Of a stretch of DNA of 64,000 nt, positions 16,177 to 25,389 are shown one piece after another. Below the pieces are notes generated by a model. The model was not told where the DNA came from and made no database searches. It saw only the letters and a program-made list of their open reading frames with translations. The translations under genes and the position numbers were made by a program. Numbering within the stretch: position 1 is the first letter of the stretch; each line of letters starts with the position of its first letter. The stretch is taken from assembly GCA_036004665.1 (NCBI GenBank), contig DASYRG010000046.1, positions 5,676 through 69,675 on the forward strand, written 5' to 3'. The stretch comes from JACQGZ01 sp036004665. Its GTDB lineage: Bacteria > Sysuimicrobiota > Sysuimicrobiia > Sysuimicrobiales > Humicultoraceae.

Positions 16177-18348
16177 ATGCCCGACCGCCTGCAATCTGGC
16201 GTCCTCCTCGCGGTCATCCTCTTTGCCGGAGCGCTCGCCCTGGGTTGGACCGCGCTCGAGATGGTGGCCGGCATCGCCACGGTGATCCTCGTGGGCGCCC
16301 TTGCGTTCCGGGCCTTTCTCAGGGCGATGGCGGCGATTCCGACGCCTGCAACCCCTCCCCCGGCGCTCGCCCGCGCCTTCTCCCTCCGGCGGCTGCTCCT
16401 GGGGCCTGCGCTGCCGACCCACGAGATGCCGCGGCAGACGGTGGGGAAGATCGTGGGACTCGCCGTCTTCGGGTCGGACGTGCTCTCTTCGGTTGCGTAC
16501 GCCACGGAGGAGATGCTGGTCATCCTCGTCCTCGCCGGCACCGCGTTCTTCCACCTCTCCATCCCCATCTCTATCTCGATCTCCCTCCTGCTGATCGTGC
16601 TCACCATCTCATACAGGCAGACCATCTTCGCCTACCCGAGCGGTGGCGGCGCCTACATTGTGGCGCGCGACAACCTGGGAGAGGGTCCGGCGCAGACGGC
16701 GGGGGCGGCGCTGCTGACCGATTACATCCTGACGGTGTCGGTGAGTATCGCCTCCGGCGTGGCGCAGATCGCCTCCGCCTTTCCCGCCCTGACGCCTTGG
16801 CGCGTCCCGGTGGCGGTGGCGGCGATTGTCTTCATGATGCTTGTGAACCTCAGAGGCGTGCGCGAATCGGGCAACTTCTTCGCCATCCCGACCTACTTCT
16901 TTGTCGTGGTGATGCTGGGCATGCTCGCGTTCGGCTTCTACCAGCTCTTCACGGGGCGGCTGCAGCAGGTGACCGGGGTGCGCCTAGAGGGCGCGGCGCT
17001 GCAGCCGTTCACGATCTTCCTGCTGCTGCGCGCCTTCAGCAGCGGCGCGGTCGCGGTGACCGGGACGGAGGCGATCAGCAACGGCATTACGGCCTTCCGC
17101 GAGCCGCGGAGCCGGAACGCCGCGGCCACGATGGCCTGGATGAGCTTCCTCATCGGGACGATGTTCGTGGGGACCACCATCCTGGCCAACCGCATGCACG
17201 CCCTGCCGGTGGAGCATGAAACGATCGTCTCCCAACTGGCCCGGACGGTCTACGGCCCCGGCCTCATGCACGTGGTGACGCTCGTCGCGACGACGATCAT
17301 CCTGATCCTGGCCGCGAACACTTCGTTCGCGGATTTTCCCCGGCTCGCCGCGCTGCACGCCGGAGACGGATTCCTCCCCCGCCAGCTGACCTACCGAGGC
17401 AGCCGACTCGTCTTTTCGTGGGGAATCGTCGCGCTGGCGCTGGTCTCATCCCTGCTCGTCGCCGCCTTTCGGGCGGACGTGACCCAGCTGATCCCTCTCT
17501 ACGCGATCGGCGTCTTCCTTTCATTCACGATGTCGCAGACCGGCATGATCGTCCGCTGGCAGAAGATCGGGCGCCTCCGTCCTGATGAGGTGATCGAGAC
17601 TCAGGGCTCGGTGCTCCGTTACGATCCGCGGTGGCGCTTCAAGCAGGCGATCAATGCCGTCGGCGCGCTGCTGACGACAGCGGTGATCATCGTGCTGGCC
17701 GTCACCAAATTCCGGGACGGCGCGTGGATCGTGGTGATTCTCATCCCCACGCTGGTGTGGATCTTCTTCCGGATCCATCACCACTATCAGGAAGTGCGCA
17801 AGAGGTTGAGCGTTGGCGACCGCCGGTCTCCGCTCGAACCCGTGGACGTGATCCACCTGGTCTTGATCTCCAACGTCCATGCCGCAGCGCTGCGGCAGGT
17901 GCAGTTCGTCCAGTCACTCGGATTTCGCTGGGTGGCGGTGCACGTGGAGACGGACGAGGCGAAAGCCGCCGAGGTTCGGCGCAAGTGGCAGCGCTTCTTC
18001 CCGCAGGAGCCGCTGGTCGTCCTTCCTTCGCCGCTGCGCGACGTGGTCGGTCCCATCCGCGACTACGTGCAGCGATTACGCACCGAGCATCCCAAGGCGT
18101 TCATCCACATCATCATGTCGCAGATTCTCATGGATAACCTGCTCGAGCAGGCTCTCCATCAGAACACGACCGTCATCTTCAAGCTGGCGCTCCAGGATAT
18201 CCCCATGGTGGTCGTCACCGACGTCGCCTATCCGCTGCACCCTGAGGCACCCGAGCAGATGATCGAGGTGGTACCGGGCGCAGAGGGCACAGCGGCCCCG
18301 GTGGGCCGAGTCCGTCGGGAGCCTTCGCCGCGACCCTTCACGAGATGA
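16177..18348 (+). CDS. KimA/YdaO-like APC-superfamily potassium/proton symporter
   Basis: A 723-residue transporter. The core from about residue 75 on matches the KimA pattern: RRLLLGPALPTHEMPRQ, then VFGSDVLSSVAYATEEM, about a dozen membrane helices, and a ~200-residue cytoplasmic C-terminal Usp-like domain (DVIHLVLISNVH onward). Bacillus KimA has ~607 residues; the extra N-terminus holds about two additional hydrophobic helices. KimA imports potassium with protons at high affinity and is inhibited by c-di-AMP in Bacillus. Its position behind a KdpDE-like pair supports a potassium role; other APC substrates cannot be excluded. Confidence 0.82.
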   Translation: MPDRLQSGVLLAVILFAGALALGWTALEMVAGIATVILVGALAFRAFLRAMAAIPTPATPPPALARAFSLRRLLLGPALPTHEMPRQTVGKIVGLAVFGSDVLSSVAYATEEMLVILVLAGTAFFHLSIPISISISLLLIVLTISYRQTIFAYPSGGGAYIVARDNLGEGPAQTAGAALLTDYILTVSVSIASGVAQIASAFPALTPWRVPVAVAAIVFMMLVNLRGVRESGNFFAIPTYFFVVVMLGMLAFGFYQLFTGRLQQVTGVRLEGAALQPFTIFLLLRAFSSGAVAVTGTEAISNGITAFREPRSRNAAATMAWMSFLIGTMFVGTTILANRMHALPVEHETIVSQLARTVYGPGLMHVVTLVATTIILILAANTSFADFPRLAALHAGDGFLPRQLTYRGSRLVFSWGIVALALVSSLLVAAFRADVTQLIPLYAIGVFLSFTMSQTGMIVRWQKIGRLRPDEVIETQGSVLRYDPRWRFKQAINAVGALLTTAVIIVLAVTKFRDGAWIVVILIPTLVWIFFRIHHHYQEVRKRLSVGDRRSPLEPVDVIHLVLISNVHAAALRQVQFVQSLGFRWVAVHVETDEAKAAEVRRKWQRFFPQEPLVVLPSPLRDVVGPIRDYVQRLRTEHPKAFIHIIMSQILMDNLLEQALHQNTTVIFKLALQDIPMVVVTDVAYPLHPEAPEQMIEVVPGAEGTAAPVGRVRREPSPRPFTR

Positions 18349-18653
18349 TGGCGCCGAAAGTGACCGAGACCCTTTTGAAATTCGGATTGATCGCCGCAGG
18401 CGCCGGCGCCTTCACCGGGGCGATGATCGGTGAAACCGCACCGGAGATCGTCGGAGCGTTGGCCGGAGCCTTCGTGGGAGCGCTCCTCGCGGTCACGGCG
18501 CTCTCACTGCCATCGTCGCCGCTGTCGTTGAGCCCAGGAGCCGCCCTCGATGCTGCGGTGACAGCGCTCTGGTTTTCGGCCCTGAGCTGGCTGGCCGTGG
18601 TCTGGTGGGAAGCCCTTACCGGAAGGCTCCCGCCAACTGATGCGAAGGGATAA
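18345..18653 (+). CDS. Small hypothetical membrane protein
   Basis: A 102-residue protein starting by ATGA overlap with the potassium carrier. Three hydrophobic segments are visible; the first two are rich in Gly/Ala (GLIAAGAGAFTGAMIG, VGALAGAFVGALLAV) and the third is Trp-rich. I do not recognise the family. Translational coupling and the terminator just downstream make it the last gene of the kinase-regulator-carrier operon, possibly an accessory subunit of the carrier. Confidence 0.7.
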   Translation: MMAPKVTETLLKFGLIAAGAGAFTGAMIGETAPEIVGALAGAFVGALLAVTALSLPSSPLSLSPGAALDAAVTALWFSALSWLAVVWWEALTGRLPPTDAKG

Positions 18654-18711
18654 GGACTCCGAACGCTAGTGGTGCTTTCGGAGCCGGTACCCTACCCCGG
18701 GTTGGTCGATG

Positions 18712-18747
18712 CCTGGGAGCACGACAGCTTACCCAGGTCATTTTTTT
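18712..18747 (+). terminator. Rho-independent terminator of the kinase/regulator/carrier operon
   Basis: CCTGGG (18712-18717) pairs with CCCAGG (18732-18737) around a 14-base loop, followed by TCA and seven T residues (18741-18747). The remainder of the 18654-18920 gap shows no further gene. Confidence 0.55.
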
Positions 18748-18920
18748 GGTCGAAACCGGATCAGGTCAGAGAAAAAATCCCGCAGGCACCCGTCAAAACT
18801 TCGTCAAAGCCAGGAAGCGGGGGGGGGAGAGACTCAGCTGGAGTGGACTTCAGGCGGGTCAGGGACTCGAGCAGAGATCAGAGGCCGCCCGATGTCCCAT
18901 GAAGGCCATCATGGTCATCC

Positions 18921-20351
18921 TCAACTTCTTCTCGGTGTCTTCGCCTCGGCATCCGCGCTCATGTAGATTAGCCCCGGTGCAGGGCGATCGACAAAGGCCA
19001 TCATCAGATCGTTGACATTGGTTAGCGTCGGCCCCGTCATGATCAGGTCTCCCAGCGCAGCAAAGAATGGGTAGGCGTTGTTTCGGTCCAGATACTCCTG
19101 CGGGTCGAAGCCGAGCCGGCGGGCGCGATAAAGCGTCCATCCATCGGCAGCCGCACCGGCAGCGTCGGTAGGGCCGTCCGTCCCGTCAGTCCCGGCCGCA
19201 AGCACGAGGGTGCCTGGCAGGCCCGCGACTTCCAGAGCCGCGCTCAGAGCGACCTCCTGGTTTCTCCCTCCTTTGCCGCTCCCGCGCACGGTCACCGTGG
19301 TCTCTCCACCCTGCAGCAGGCAGACCGGGAGCGGGCCGTAGCGGCCCTCGAGCGCTTCCCGCGCGGCCCGGCCGAGAGAGGCCCCGACCTTGCGCGCTTC
19401 CCCTTCTACGGCCTCCGCCAGCACGACCGTTGCGAACCCCTGGTCTTCAGCGGCCGTCTCCGCCGCGCGCAGTGCCTGCGCCAGGTCGCCGATGACCACG
19501 CTCTGGGATCGCCGAAATGCGGGATCGCCCGCTTTGGGCGTTTCCGGGTAACGGCCTGCGGCGCCGTCGCGCAGATGCGCCACTGCGTTGGGCGCGGTGT
19601 CGGCGGCGGCGGCCATGACCGCGCGCCGCTGCAGTGCGTCCAGGGCATCAGTGTATGTCGATCGGTCCGGCACGGTCGGCCCAGAGGCGATAACGTCCAG
19701 CGGGTTGCCGAGCACGTCGGAGAGCGCGAGGGTAACGATGCGGGCGGGCGCGATGCGGCGGGCCAGATGCCCACCTTTGATCCGCGAGAGGTGCTTGCGC
19801 ACCGCGTTCAATTCGCCGATCGGCGCACCGGCGGAGAGGAGCAGCCTGGTGATCGCCAGTTTGTCCTCGAGTGTGATCCCTTCGCTGGGGGCGACGAGCA
19901 GCGCTGAGCCTCCTCCTGAGAGCAGCACGAAGACCAGATCTTCTTGCGCAGCGTGATCTGCCAGAGTGAGCACGGCATCGGCCACTTCAACGGAGGCGGC
20001 GTCGGGAAAAGGGTGCCCTGCCTCCCGCACCGCTACGCGGTCCGTGTGGGCGAAATGCCCATGTTTGACGCTGACAACGCCCCCAGCCAGCCGCTCGCCG
20101 AGGATCTCCTCCAGGGCGGCGGCCATCGCCGCCGCGGCCTTGCCTGCGCCCACTGCGGAAATGGTGCGGACCTGGCGGAGATCGCAGTTCTGATCGGCGA
20201 CGGTGAGCAGGTCGCCCTCCAGGCGCACGACGCGGCGCACCCCTGCGATCGGATCGGCTGCCCGCAACGCCCGCTCCAGGCAGCGGATCGCCGCTCGACG
20301 CAGCGCCTCGGTCTCCCGGTTCTTGAAAAAGGTCTCAGGAAGCGGCCGCAT
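18921..20351 (-). CDS. Glycerate 2-kinase (MOFRL/TtuD family)
   Basis: A 476-residue protein with the GckA/TtuD architecture. The N-terminal part carries VGAGKAAAAMA and the nucleotide-binding LLSGGGSALL, with NAVRKHLSRIKGG following. The MOFRL C-terminal region has LQGGETTVTVRGSGKGGRN and AAGTDGTDGPTDAAGA. It phosphorylates D-glycerate, usually to 2-phosphoglycerate, feeding glycolysis. Its ATG lies 17 bases inside the end of the MBL-hydrolase gene, so it is the distal gene of a tightly packed minus-strand operon. It has no functional link to the upstream genes that I can see. Confidence 0.9.
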   Translation of the reverse strand: MRPLPETFFKNRETEALRRAAIRCLERALRAADPIAGVRRVVRLEGDLLTVADQNCDLRQVRTISAVGAGKAAAAMAAALEEILGERLAGGVVSVKHGHFAHTDRVAVREAGHPFPDAASVEVADAVLTLADHAAQEDLVFVLLSGGGSALLVAPSEGITLEDKLAITRLLLSAGAPIGELNAVRKHLSRIKGGHLARRIAPARIVTLALSDVLGNPLDVIASGPTVPDRSTYTDALDALQRRAVMAAAADTAPNAVAHLRDGAAGRYPETPKAGDPAFRRSQSVVIGDLAQALRAAETAAEDQGFATVVLAEAVEGEARKVGASLGRAAREALEGRYGPLPVCLLQGGETTVTVRGSGKGGRNQEVALSAALEVAGLPGTLVLAAGTDGTDGPTDAAGAAADGWTLYRARRLGFDPQEYLDRNNAYPFFAALGDLIMTGPTLTNVNDLMMAFVDRPAPGLIYMSADAEAKTPRRS

Positions 20352-21189
20352 CCGCCGCGACGGTCGCCGGCGATCCAGGGGCGGCCATCGTCGCTTCCCA
20401 GGTGGGTCCGGCCCCGTTCGAGCGTACCGCCTCCACGGAGATCGCGCGGATCCCTTCGCGTTCCAGCGTCCAGCGCACCGTGTCTCGCGCCAGCGGCAGC
20501 AGGTTGTTGATATCGCTCAGGTGGATCAGCAGGACGGTCTGGGCCCGGCCGGGCCGCGCGGCCCGCAGCACGGCCTCGGCGGCGCGGTCGTTGGAGAGGT
20601 GGCCGGTCGCGCTGATGATGCGGTTCTTCAGGAACCAGGGATATGTGCCCACTCCGAGCAGGCGAGGGTCGTAGTTCGCCTCCAGCAGGATCAGGTCCGC
20701 CGTGGGCATCCTTTCCAGCAGCGGCTCGGTGAGATCTCCCAGATCATAGGCCAGAAGCACGCGGATCCCGCCGGCCGAGAGCATAAAGCCGACTGGTTCG
20801 GTAGCGTCATGGGGCAATGGAAAGGGGTCAACCTGGACCTCACCGACCTTGAATGGAGTGCCGGTGATGAAGCGCTCGGTGCGCGCCCCGCCGAGAAACT
20901 GCGCCGCCCGCCTCAGCGTGCCCTCGTTGGCCAGTACGGGAACCCCCGCCGCGCGGCTGAGCGGCCCGGATCCTCGGACGTGATCATCGTGTTCATGGGT
21001 CAGCAGCACCGCCGTAAGATCGCCCGGCGTAAGGTTCATGGACGCGAGCAACCGCGCGATGTTCTCGGCCGGCAAACCCGCGTCAATCAGCAGCCGGGTC
21101 GGCCCCGCTTCGACCAGGATGGTGTTCCCAGCGCTGCCGCTGCGCAGCACCTGCACCCGGAAGCGAGCAGGGTAGTCCACGGCCGTCAC
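20335..21189 (-). CDS. MBL-fold metallo-hydrolase (YycJ/WalJ-like)
   Basis: A 284-residue metallo-beta-lactamase-fold protein. It opens with VQVLRSGSAGNTILVEAG, like YycJ. The metal motif is LLTHEHDDHV, with later GHLSNDRAAEAV and a C-terminal LIHLSDINN that would supply the remaining ligands. YycJ-like enzymes are thought to be nucleases or hydrolases linked to cell-wall signalling. I chose the GTG at 21189 because it overlaps the sppA stop as GTGA. It overlaps the glycerate kinase start at its other end. Confidence 0.85.
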   Translation of the reverse strand: MTAVDYPARFRVQVLRSGSAGNTILVEAGPTRLLIDAGLPAENIARLLASMNLTPGDLTAVLLTHEHDDHVRGSGPLSRAAGVPVLANEGTLRRAAQFLGGARTERFITGTPFKVGEVQVDPFPLPHDATEPVGFMLSAGGIRVLLAYDLGDLTEPLLERMPTADLILLEANYDPRLLGVGTYPWFLKNRIISATGHLSNDRAAEAVLRAARPGRAQTVLLIHLSDINNLLPLARDTVRWTLEREGIRAISVEAVRSNGAGPTWEATMAAPGSPATVAADAAAS

Positions 21190-22865
21190 ATTACCAGGAG
21201 GGCGCGCTCTTCCGCCAGCGCGCGCACCTGACCGAGCCCTGCCAGCGTCTCGGCCAGCGCGCCGGCAGGAGCGAACGTGGGTGAAGGCGCGGCGCGCGGC
21301 GGCCGGACGGTGGCCACCGTGACCGGCCGGTCCTCCGGGATGCCGGCCAGTTCGCGTGCCCGCCGGACCGCCAGCGCAAAGTCTCCCAGTTCGTCCACCA
21401 ACCCCCGCTCCAGGGCCTGGCGCCCGGTCCAGACGCGCCCCCGCGCGATCGCTTCGATCTCGCGCTCGGAACGATTGCGTCCTTCGGTGACCCGGCGCTT
21501 GAACCTCACGTAGATGTCCGCCATCTCCGCGCGCATCCGATGCCATTCGGTCTCGTTGAGATGGGCGAACCCCGAGGGAATGGTGGCGGTCACCCCACGT
21601 GCCAGGATCTCCCGGTGCAGTCCGTAGCGCTCGTACAGGTCGGCGAAGACAAGTTTCCCTTCCACCACGCCGATGGAGCCGGTGATGGTGGAAGGACTGG
21701 CGATGATTTGGTTGGCTCCGGCGGAGACGTAATAGCCCCCGGACCCGGCGACGTCGCCCATAAAGACGACGACGGGCCGCCCTCGCTTGATGCGCTCGAC
21801 CTCTCGCCAGATCAGATCAGAGCCGAGGGCCGACCCGCCCCGCGAGTCGACCACGAAGACCACCGCCCGTGCGCGCCGGATGCGCTCGACCGCCCGGAAG
21901 GCCCGCGCGATCGTCGCCGCCCCCGCCAGGTGGCGTCCCACCAAGGGAAGAGGCGCGGGAAAGTCCCGGCTCTCTCCCGGCACGATCGCGCCCCGCAGGG
22001 TAACCACGGCGATGAGCTCACGCGCCGACTTCCACTCGTACGGCCACGGTACGCGTCGCCGAGCCTGCGCCCAGGGAGCGAGGCGCGCCGGGCGGCCGTC
22101 GACGGCCAGGCGGGAGGGGAGGTCGTCTTCGTAGAGGACGGCGTCGACCAGGCCCGCCTCTAGCGCTTCGGCGGCGGTAAGAGGCGCCCGGTCGATGGCC
22201 GCGCGGACGGAGGCGGGGGAGATCCGGCGCGCCGCGGCCACGTCGTCGACGATCTGGCCCAGCACCGAGTCGAGGAGCGCGTCCACCATCTCCCGGTGGG
22301 TCTCCGACATCGTCGCCCGGCGGAGGGGATCGGCGGCAGTCTTGTACTCGGCGATGCTATCGAACTCGGGCGCGATCCCCAGGCGGTCGAACGCCGCTCG
22401 GAAGAAGGTGACTTCCACGCGCGGGCCGGTGATGGCGACGGAGGCGCTCTCGGGCAGGAGGATCTCGTCGGCGGCGGTGGCCAGGTAGTACTGGGGCAGC
22501 CCGATGACAGTGAGGTACGCGACGACGCGGCGGCCGGCCCGGCGCGTCGCCAGCAACGCCTCGCGCAGCCGCTGCACCGTGGCCGTCGCACCCCCGAGTT
22601 CCCCCACGCGGACGATGACGCCCCGCACGCTCGGCGCCACGGACAACCGGTCCAGGGTGGCCCGCAGCTCCTCGAGGCTCTCCGCGGGGCCCTCCAGCGA
22701 CAGGATCTCCCGCGACGAGAAGAGGCGCCGGCGAAGCGCCCGCCGCCTCTCCGGGTAGGCGCCGGCCAGATCCAGCACGACGTATTCGGCGCCCGGACCC
22801 GCGATGGCGGCCAGCAGGTTGGCCAGCAGCCGAAAGAGATTTCGGATCAGATCGATGAGCAGCAT
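21186..22865 (-). CDS. sppA: Signal peptide peptidase SppA, long (67K) form
   Basis: A 559-residue serine protease of the S49 family with both tandem halves. An N-terminal membrane anchor (IRNLFRLLANLLAAIAG) is followed by the first half with the general-base Lys 175 (AEYKTAADP) and the second half with nucleophile Ser 375 in GDVAGSGGYYVSAGA. This split Lys/Ser arrangement is that of E. coli SppA. It degrades cleaved signal peptides in the membrane. Its ATG directly abuts the stop of the minimal zinc protease gene, suggesting coupled expression of two proteases. Confidence 0.92.
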   Translation of the reverse strand: MLLIDLIRNLFRLLANLLAAIAGPGAEYVVLDLAGAYPERRRALRRRLFSSREILSLEGPAESLEELRATLDRLSVAPSVRGVIVRVGELGGATATVQRLREALLATRRAGRRVVAYLTVIGLPQYYLATAADEILLPESASVAITGPRVEVTFFRAAFDRLGIAPEFDSIAEYKTAADPLRRATMSETHREMVDALLDSVLGQIVDDVAAARRISPASVRAAIDRAPLTAAEALEAGLVDAVLYEDDLPSRLAVDGRPARLAPWAQARRRVPWPYEWKSARELIAVVTLRGAIVPGESRDFPAPLPLVGRHLAGAATIARAFRAVERIRRARAVVFVVDSRGGSALGSDLIWREVERIKRGRPVVVFMGDVAGSGGYYVSAGANQIIASPSTITGSIGVVEGKLVFADLYERYGLHREILARGVTATIPSGFAHLNETEWHRMRAEMADIYVRFKRRVTEGRNRSEREIEAIARGRVWTGRQALERGLVDELGDFALAVRRARELAGIPEDRPVTVATVRPPRAAPSPTFAPAGALAETLAGLGQVRALAEERALLVM

Positions 22866-23249
22866 TCAGTCATACCCCAGGTCGGACAGCGCATCCTCAC
22901 CCATACCGAAGTGATGCGCCACCTCGTGGATCACCGTGCGGCGGACCTCTTCCCGGATCTCCTCTGCCGAATCGCACGCTTCGGTGAGCGGGCCGCGGAA
23001 GATACTGATGCGGTCGGGAAGGAGCGGGTCGGCTAGGATCCCCCGTTCGATCAGCGGTGTGCCCTCGTAAAGCCCGAAGAGATGATCATCCGGCTCGACC
23101 CCGGCCTCCTCCAGCTGCTCCCGGGTCGGCCACTCCTCAATCACGATTCCGACGTTGTCCATGCGCGCGCGCAGAAGTTCCGGGATGCTGGCCAGGGCTT
23201 CCTCGACCAGCCGGGCGAACACCTTGCGGCTGACCGTGATCGGCACCAA
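22866..23249 (-). CDS. Minimal zincin-like metallopeptidase
   Basis: A 127-residue protein of the small zincin_1 (metallopeptidase family, PF06262-type) group. The zinc-binding HEVAHHFGM lies near the C-terminus, preceded by VRRTVI, and PDRISIFRGPL is a family hallmark. The start reads TTG-GTG; either 23249 or 23246 is plausible. Physiological substrates of this family are unknown. It stands immediately upstream of sppA with no intergenic space. Confidence 0.88.
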   Translation of the reverse strand: MVPITVSRKVFARLVEEALASIPELLRARMDNVGIVIEEWPTREQLEEAGVEPDDHLFGLYEGTPLIERGILADPLLPDRISIFRGPLTEACDSAEEIREEVRRTVIHEVAHHFGMGEDALSDLGYD

Positions 23250-23267
23250 GGGCGCCGCCCCCCGAGC

Positions 23268-23567
23268 CTAGTCCTCAGGCCACCTGCGGAGGAGGTAGTC
23301 CCGGCCTCCCGTCTCGACGAGATCGACGATCTCGGTCATCAGTTCCCGGTACTCTTCGCTCTGGCGCAGCTGCTCGAAGGCCGCTTCATAGGCTGCCAGG
23401 CTGGGCCACTCTGTCTCCCAGGTGACCACGAAGAGATCGCCGGAGAGGTCGGTGAAGATGCGCGCGCGGCGCTCGGCCTCCAGCGTCACCGAGATTCCCT
23501 TGAGCAATTCCACCACGGTCGAGGCCGCGCCCCACTTCGTCCGGAACCAGGTGCGCACCAGAACCAT
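23268..23567 (-). CDS. Small alpha/beta-barrel-like hypothetical protein
   Basis: A 99-residue soluble protein: VRTWFRTKWGAASTVVELLK, then ARIFTDLSGDLFVVTWETEW, then an acidic helix and GGRDYLLRRWPED. The alternation suggests a ferredoxin-like dimeric alpha/beta barrel (NIPSNAP/EthD-like), but I cannot name the family. It ends 18 bases before the zinc protease and is probably the first gene of the protease/MBL/kinase operon. Confidence 0.7.
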   Translation of the reverse strand: MVLVRTWFRTKWGAASTVVELLKGISVTLEAERRARIFTDLSGDLFVVTWETEWPSLAAYEAAFEQLRQSEEYRELMTEIVDLVETGGRDYLLRRWPED

Positions 23568-23636
23568 GGAGAGCCACTTCGTCGGCCCGTGTGACAGTCC
23601 CTCCGGTTTGGACCCGCGCGCTCGGGTCGCTGCCGG

Positions 23637-24917
23637 TCACGCCGCGAGATCCGGGAGTCTGATCAAGAACTCCCACCAGCCGATCGTATAGTCGGAGAGA
23701 ATCCCCGGCACCGCACCCAGCCCTTCGTGCACGAGATGGAGACGCGTGGATCGGCCTTGCCCCGTTGGCTCAAGGCGCCAAGTCACGGTGCCGATGGCAC
23801 CCGCTTCTCGCCAGGAGATCACCAGCCGGATGGGCGGCTCCACCGCGAGGACGCGTAGCGGCCCAGAATTCAGGGGGCCTTCCTCGTCCCACCCGTAGGA
23901 ATATCGCCCGCCGGGCTGCAGCTCGACGTAGGCATCGGTGGAAATCCACCGGTTCATCTGGGAGGGGACGGTGAGCATCTCCCAGACCCGCGCCGGCGGG
24001 GCGTCGATGGTAATGGTCTGATCCACCACCGGCGGAGGCGTCACCGAAAAGTCGTAGCGGGGCAACGGCCGGCCCCGCAGGTGCGCGTCGAGCTGCCGCA
24101 GCAGGATCTGCCAGACGGCCGTGAGATGTTCTGCACTGGCCCACTCCATCGGGAGCGCGCTCACGCCGCTGTGGTGCACCGCCACCTCCGTCTCGCGGGT
24201 ACTGACCTCTCGCACCTCGACCGCCACCGTGGTCTCAGCGCGCGCCAGCGGCCAGATGTAGGTCAGGGTCCGGTTCGGCTCCAGGGCGATGATCCGACCG
24301 CGCACCATCTCGGGACCGCCGTACGCGTGGGGCCCGCCGAAGGCGTAAACACCGCTGGGCCGTGGATCGACTTCCGCATGATCGCAGAACCAGGCGGCCA
24401 GCGCGGCGGGATCGATGAGCGCGCGGAAGACCGCCGCCGTGGCGGCGCGAATCCGCTGCGCCACTTTTGACTCCAGGGGTGGGGCGATCGTGGGCAGGCG
24501 TCTGACCATCCGTTCCCATCCGCCTTCGTACGTTCGGACCTCCGCATCTCGATCCTCTGGGGGCAGCCGTTCGAACCCGCTGTGCGTTACGGTGACCCGC
24601 GCGCCGCCGGGCCGCTCGATCACCGTGATGGAGATCAACGTCTCCGCCGGCCAACCTGAGCCATCCTCGTTCTCTTTTCGGGCGGTCATCTCGATCCGGT
24701 GGGGCGGTTCGTAGGTCACCACCCTCCCGACGAGGCGGAACGTCGTGGCACGGCCGGTCGCCACATGCTCCTCAAACCGACCACCGACCCGCTCTTCAAA
24801 GGTCACCCGGTCAGGCAGCCGCCACTTCTGCGACCCGACCTGCGTCCCCACGAACCCCCAAACCCGTTCGATCGGCGCGTCGATGTCGATCTGTTTGTGA
24901 ATGGTGAAGGCATCCAT
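23637..24917 (-). CDS. Triple SRPBCC/AHSA1-domain protein
   Basis: A 426-residue protein containing three successive START-like AHSA1 modules at roughly residues 1-145, 146-285 and 290-426. Each opens with a family-type strand (IDIDAPIERVWGF; AATAAVFRALIDPAALAAWF; ITIDAPPARVWEML) and carries the GGRF/GGRYSYGW-type turn. Single-domain AHSA1 proteins are typical partners of ArsR regulators; a three-domain fusion is unusual. Each module has a hydrophobic cavity, so it probably binds small hydrophobic ligands. It follows arsR by 10 bases, with GAGGGG before its ATG. Confidence 0.85.
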   Translation of the reverse strand: MDAFTIHKQIDIDAPIERVWGFVGTQVGSQKWRLPDRVTFEERVGGRFEEHVATGRATTFRLVGRVVTYEPPHRIEMTARKENEDGSGWPAETLISITVIERPGGARVTVTHSGFERLPPEDRDAEVRTYEGGWERMVRRLPTIAPPLESKVAQRIRAATAAVFRALIDPAALAAWFCDHAEVDPRPSGVYAFGGPHAYGGPEMVRGRIIALEPNRTLTYIWPLARAETTVAVEVREVSTRETEVAVHHSGVSALPMEWASAEHLTAVWQILLRQLDAHLRGRPLPRYDFSVTPPPVVDQTITIDAPPARVWEMLTVPSQMNRWISTDAYVELQPGGRYSYGWDEEGPLNSGPLRVLAVEPPIRLVISWREAGAIGTVTWRLEPTGQGRSTRLHLVHEGLGAVPGILSDYTIGWWEFLIRLPDLAA

Positions 24918-24927
24918 CGTTCCCCTC

Positions 24928-25263
24928 CTATTTCGAGCGCCGCCGGCGCTCGTCTTCCTCCACGACGCGTTTCAGCACGGCCAGCCGTTCGGACCAGAAG
25001 AATTCATAGTGGCGGAACCATTCCTGATACATCTGGTGCAGCGGCGTGGGGTTGAGACGGTACCATCGTTCCCGACCCTCCCGCGCCTCTTCCACGAAGC
25101 CGGACCGACGCAGCACGCGCAGGTGCCTGCTTACCGCGGGGCGGCTGAGGGGAAACCGGGCGGCGATGTCGCCCGCGCGCTGCGGCCCGTCATCCCGCAG
25201 CACGTCCAGGATTTTCCGGCGGGTCGCATCCGCCACCGCCCGATAAGGAGACGTCTTCCGCAT
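24928..25263 (-). CDS. ArsR-family transcriptional regulator
   Basis: A 111-residue winged-helix repressor: PYRAVADATRRKILDVLRDD, recognition helix LSRPAVSRHLRVLRRSGFV and wing EGRERWYRLNP. There are no Cys metal-site motifs, so it is of the non-metal, SRPBCC-associated type. A perfect 9-bp inverted repeat overlaps its own start codon and probable -10 region, strongly suggesting autorepression of arsR and the SRPBCC gene. Confidence 0.92.
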   Translation of the reverse strand: MRKTSPYRAVADATRRKILDVLRDDGPQRAGDIAARFPLSRPAVSRHLRVLRRSGFVEEAREGRERWYRLNPTPLHQMYQEWFRHYEFFWSERLAVLKRVVEEDERRRRSK

Positions 25264-25286
25264 TATGTAACATAATCGTTACATAA
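25263..25286 (-). promoter_or_regulatory. ArsR operator overlapping the arsR start codon
   Basis: TTATGTAAC (25263-25271) and GTTACATAA (25278-25286) are exact reverse complements six bases apart. The left arm ends on the first base of the arsR ATG. On the minus strand TTGACC then TAACGA, 17 bases apart, may be the promoter, giving a leader of only about five bases. The repeat also faces the gene at 25390. Confidence 0.75.
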
Positions 25287-25389
25287 ATCTGTGGGCGCGG
25301 TCAAGCCCGCAGGTCCGCATCCGCAGCGCGACGAAACAGAAGCCGGGCTTCGGGCGAATCCCGTCGACAATCCTGGGAGGTGAGACGCG

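Noticed and set aside
18654..18920. Small frames (70-90 codons) after the potassium-carrier operon
   Set aside because: They run through a terminator and low-complexity G runs, with no ribosome-binding site or family resemblance.
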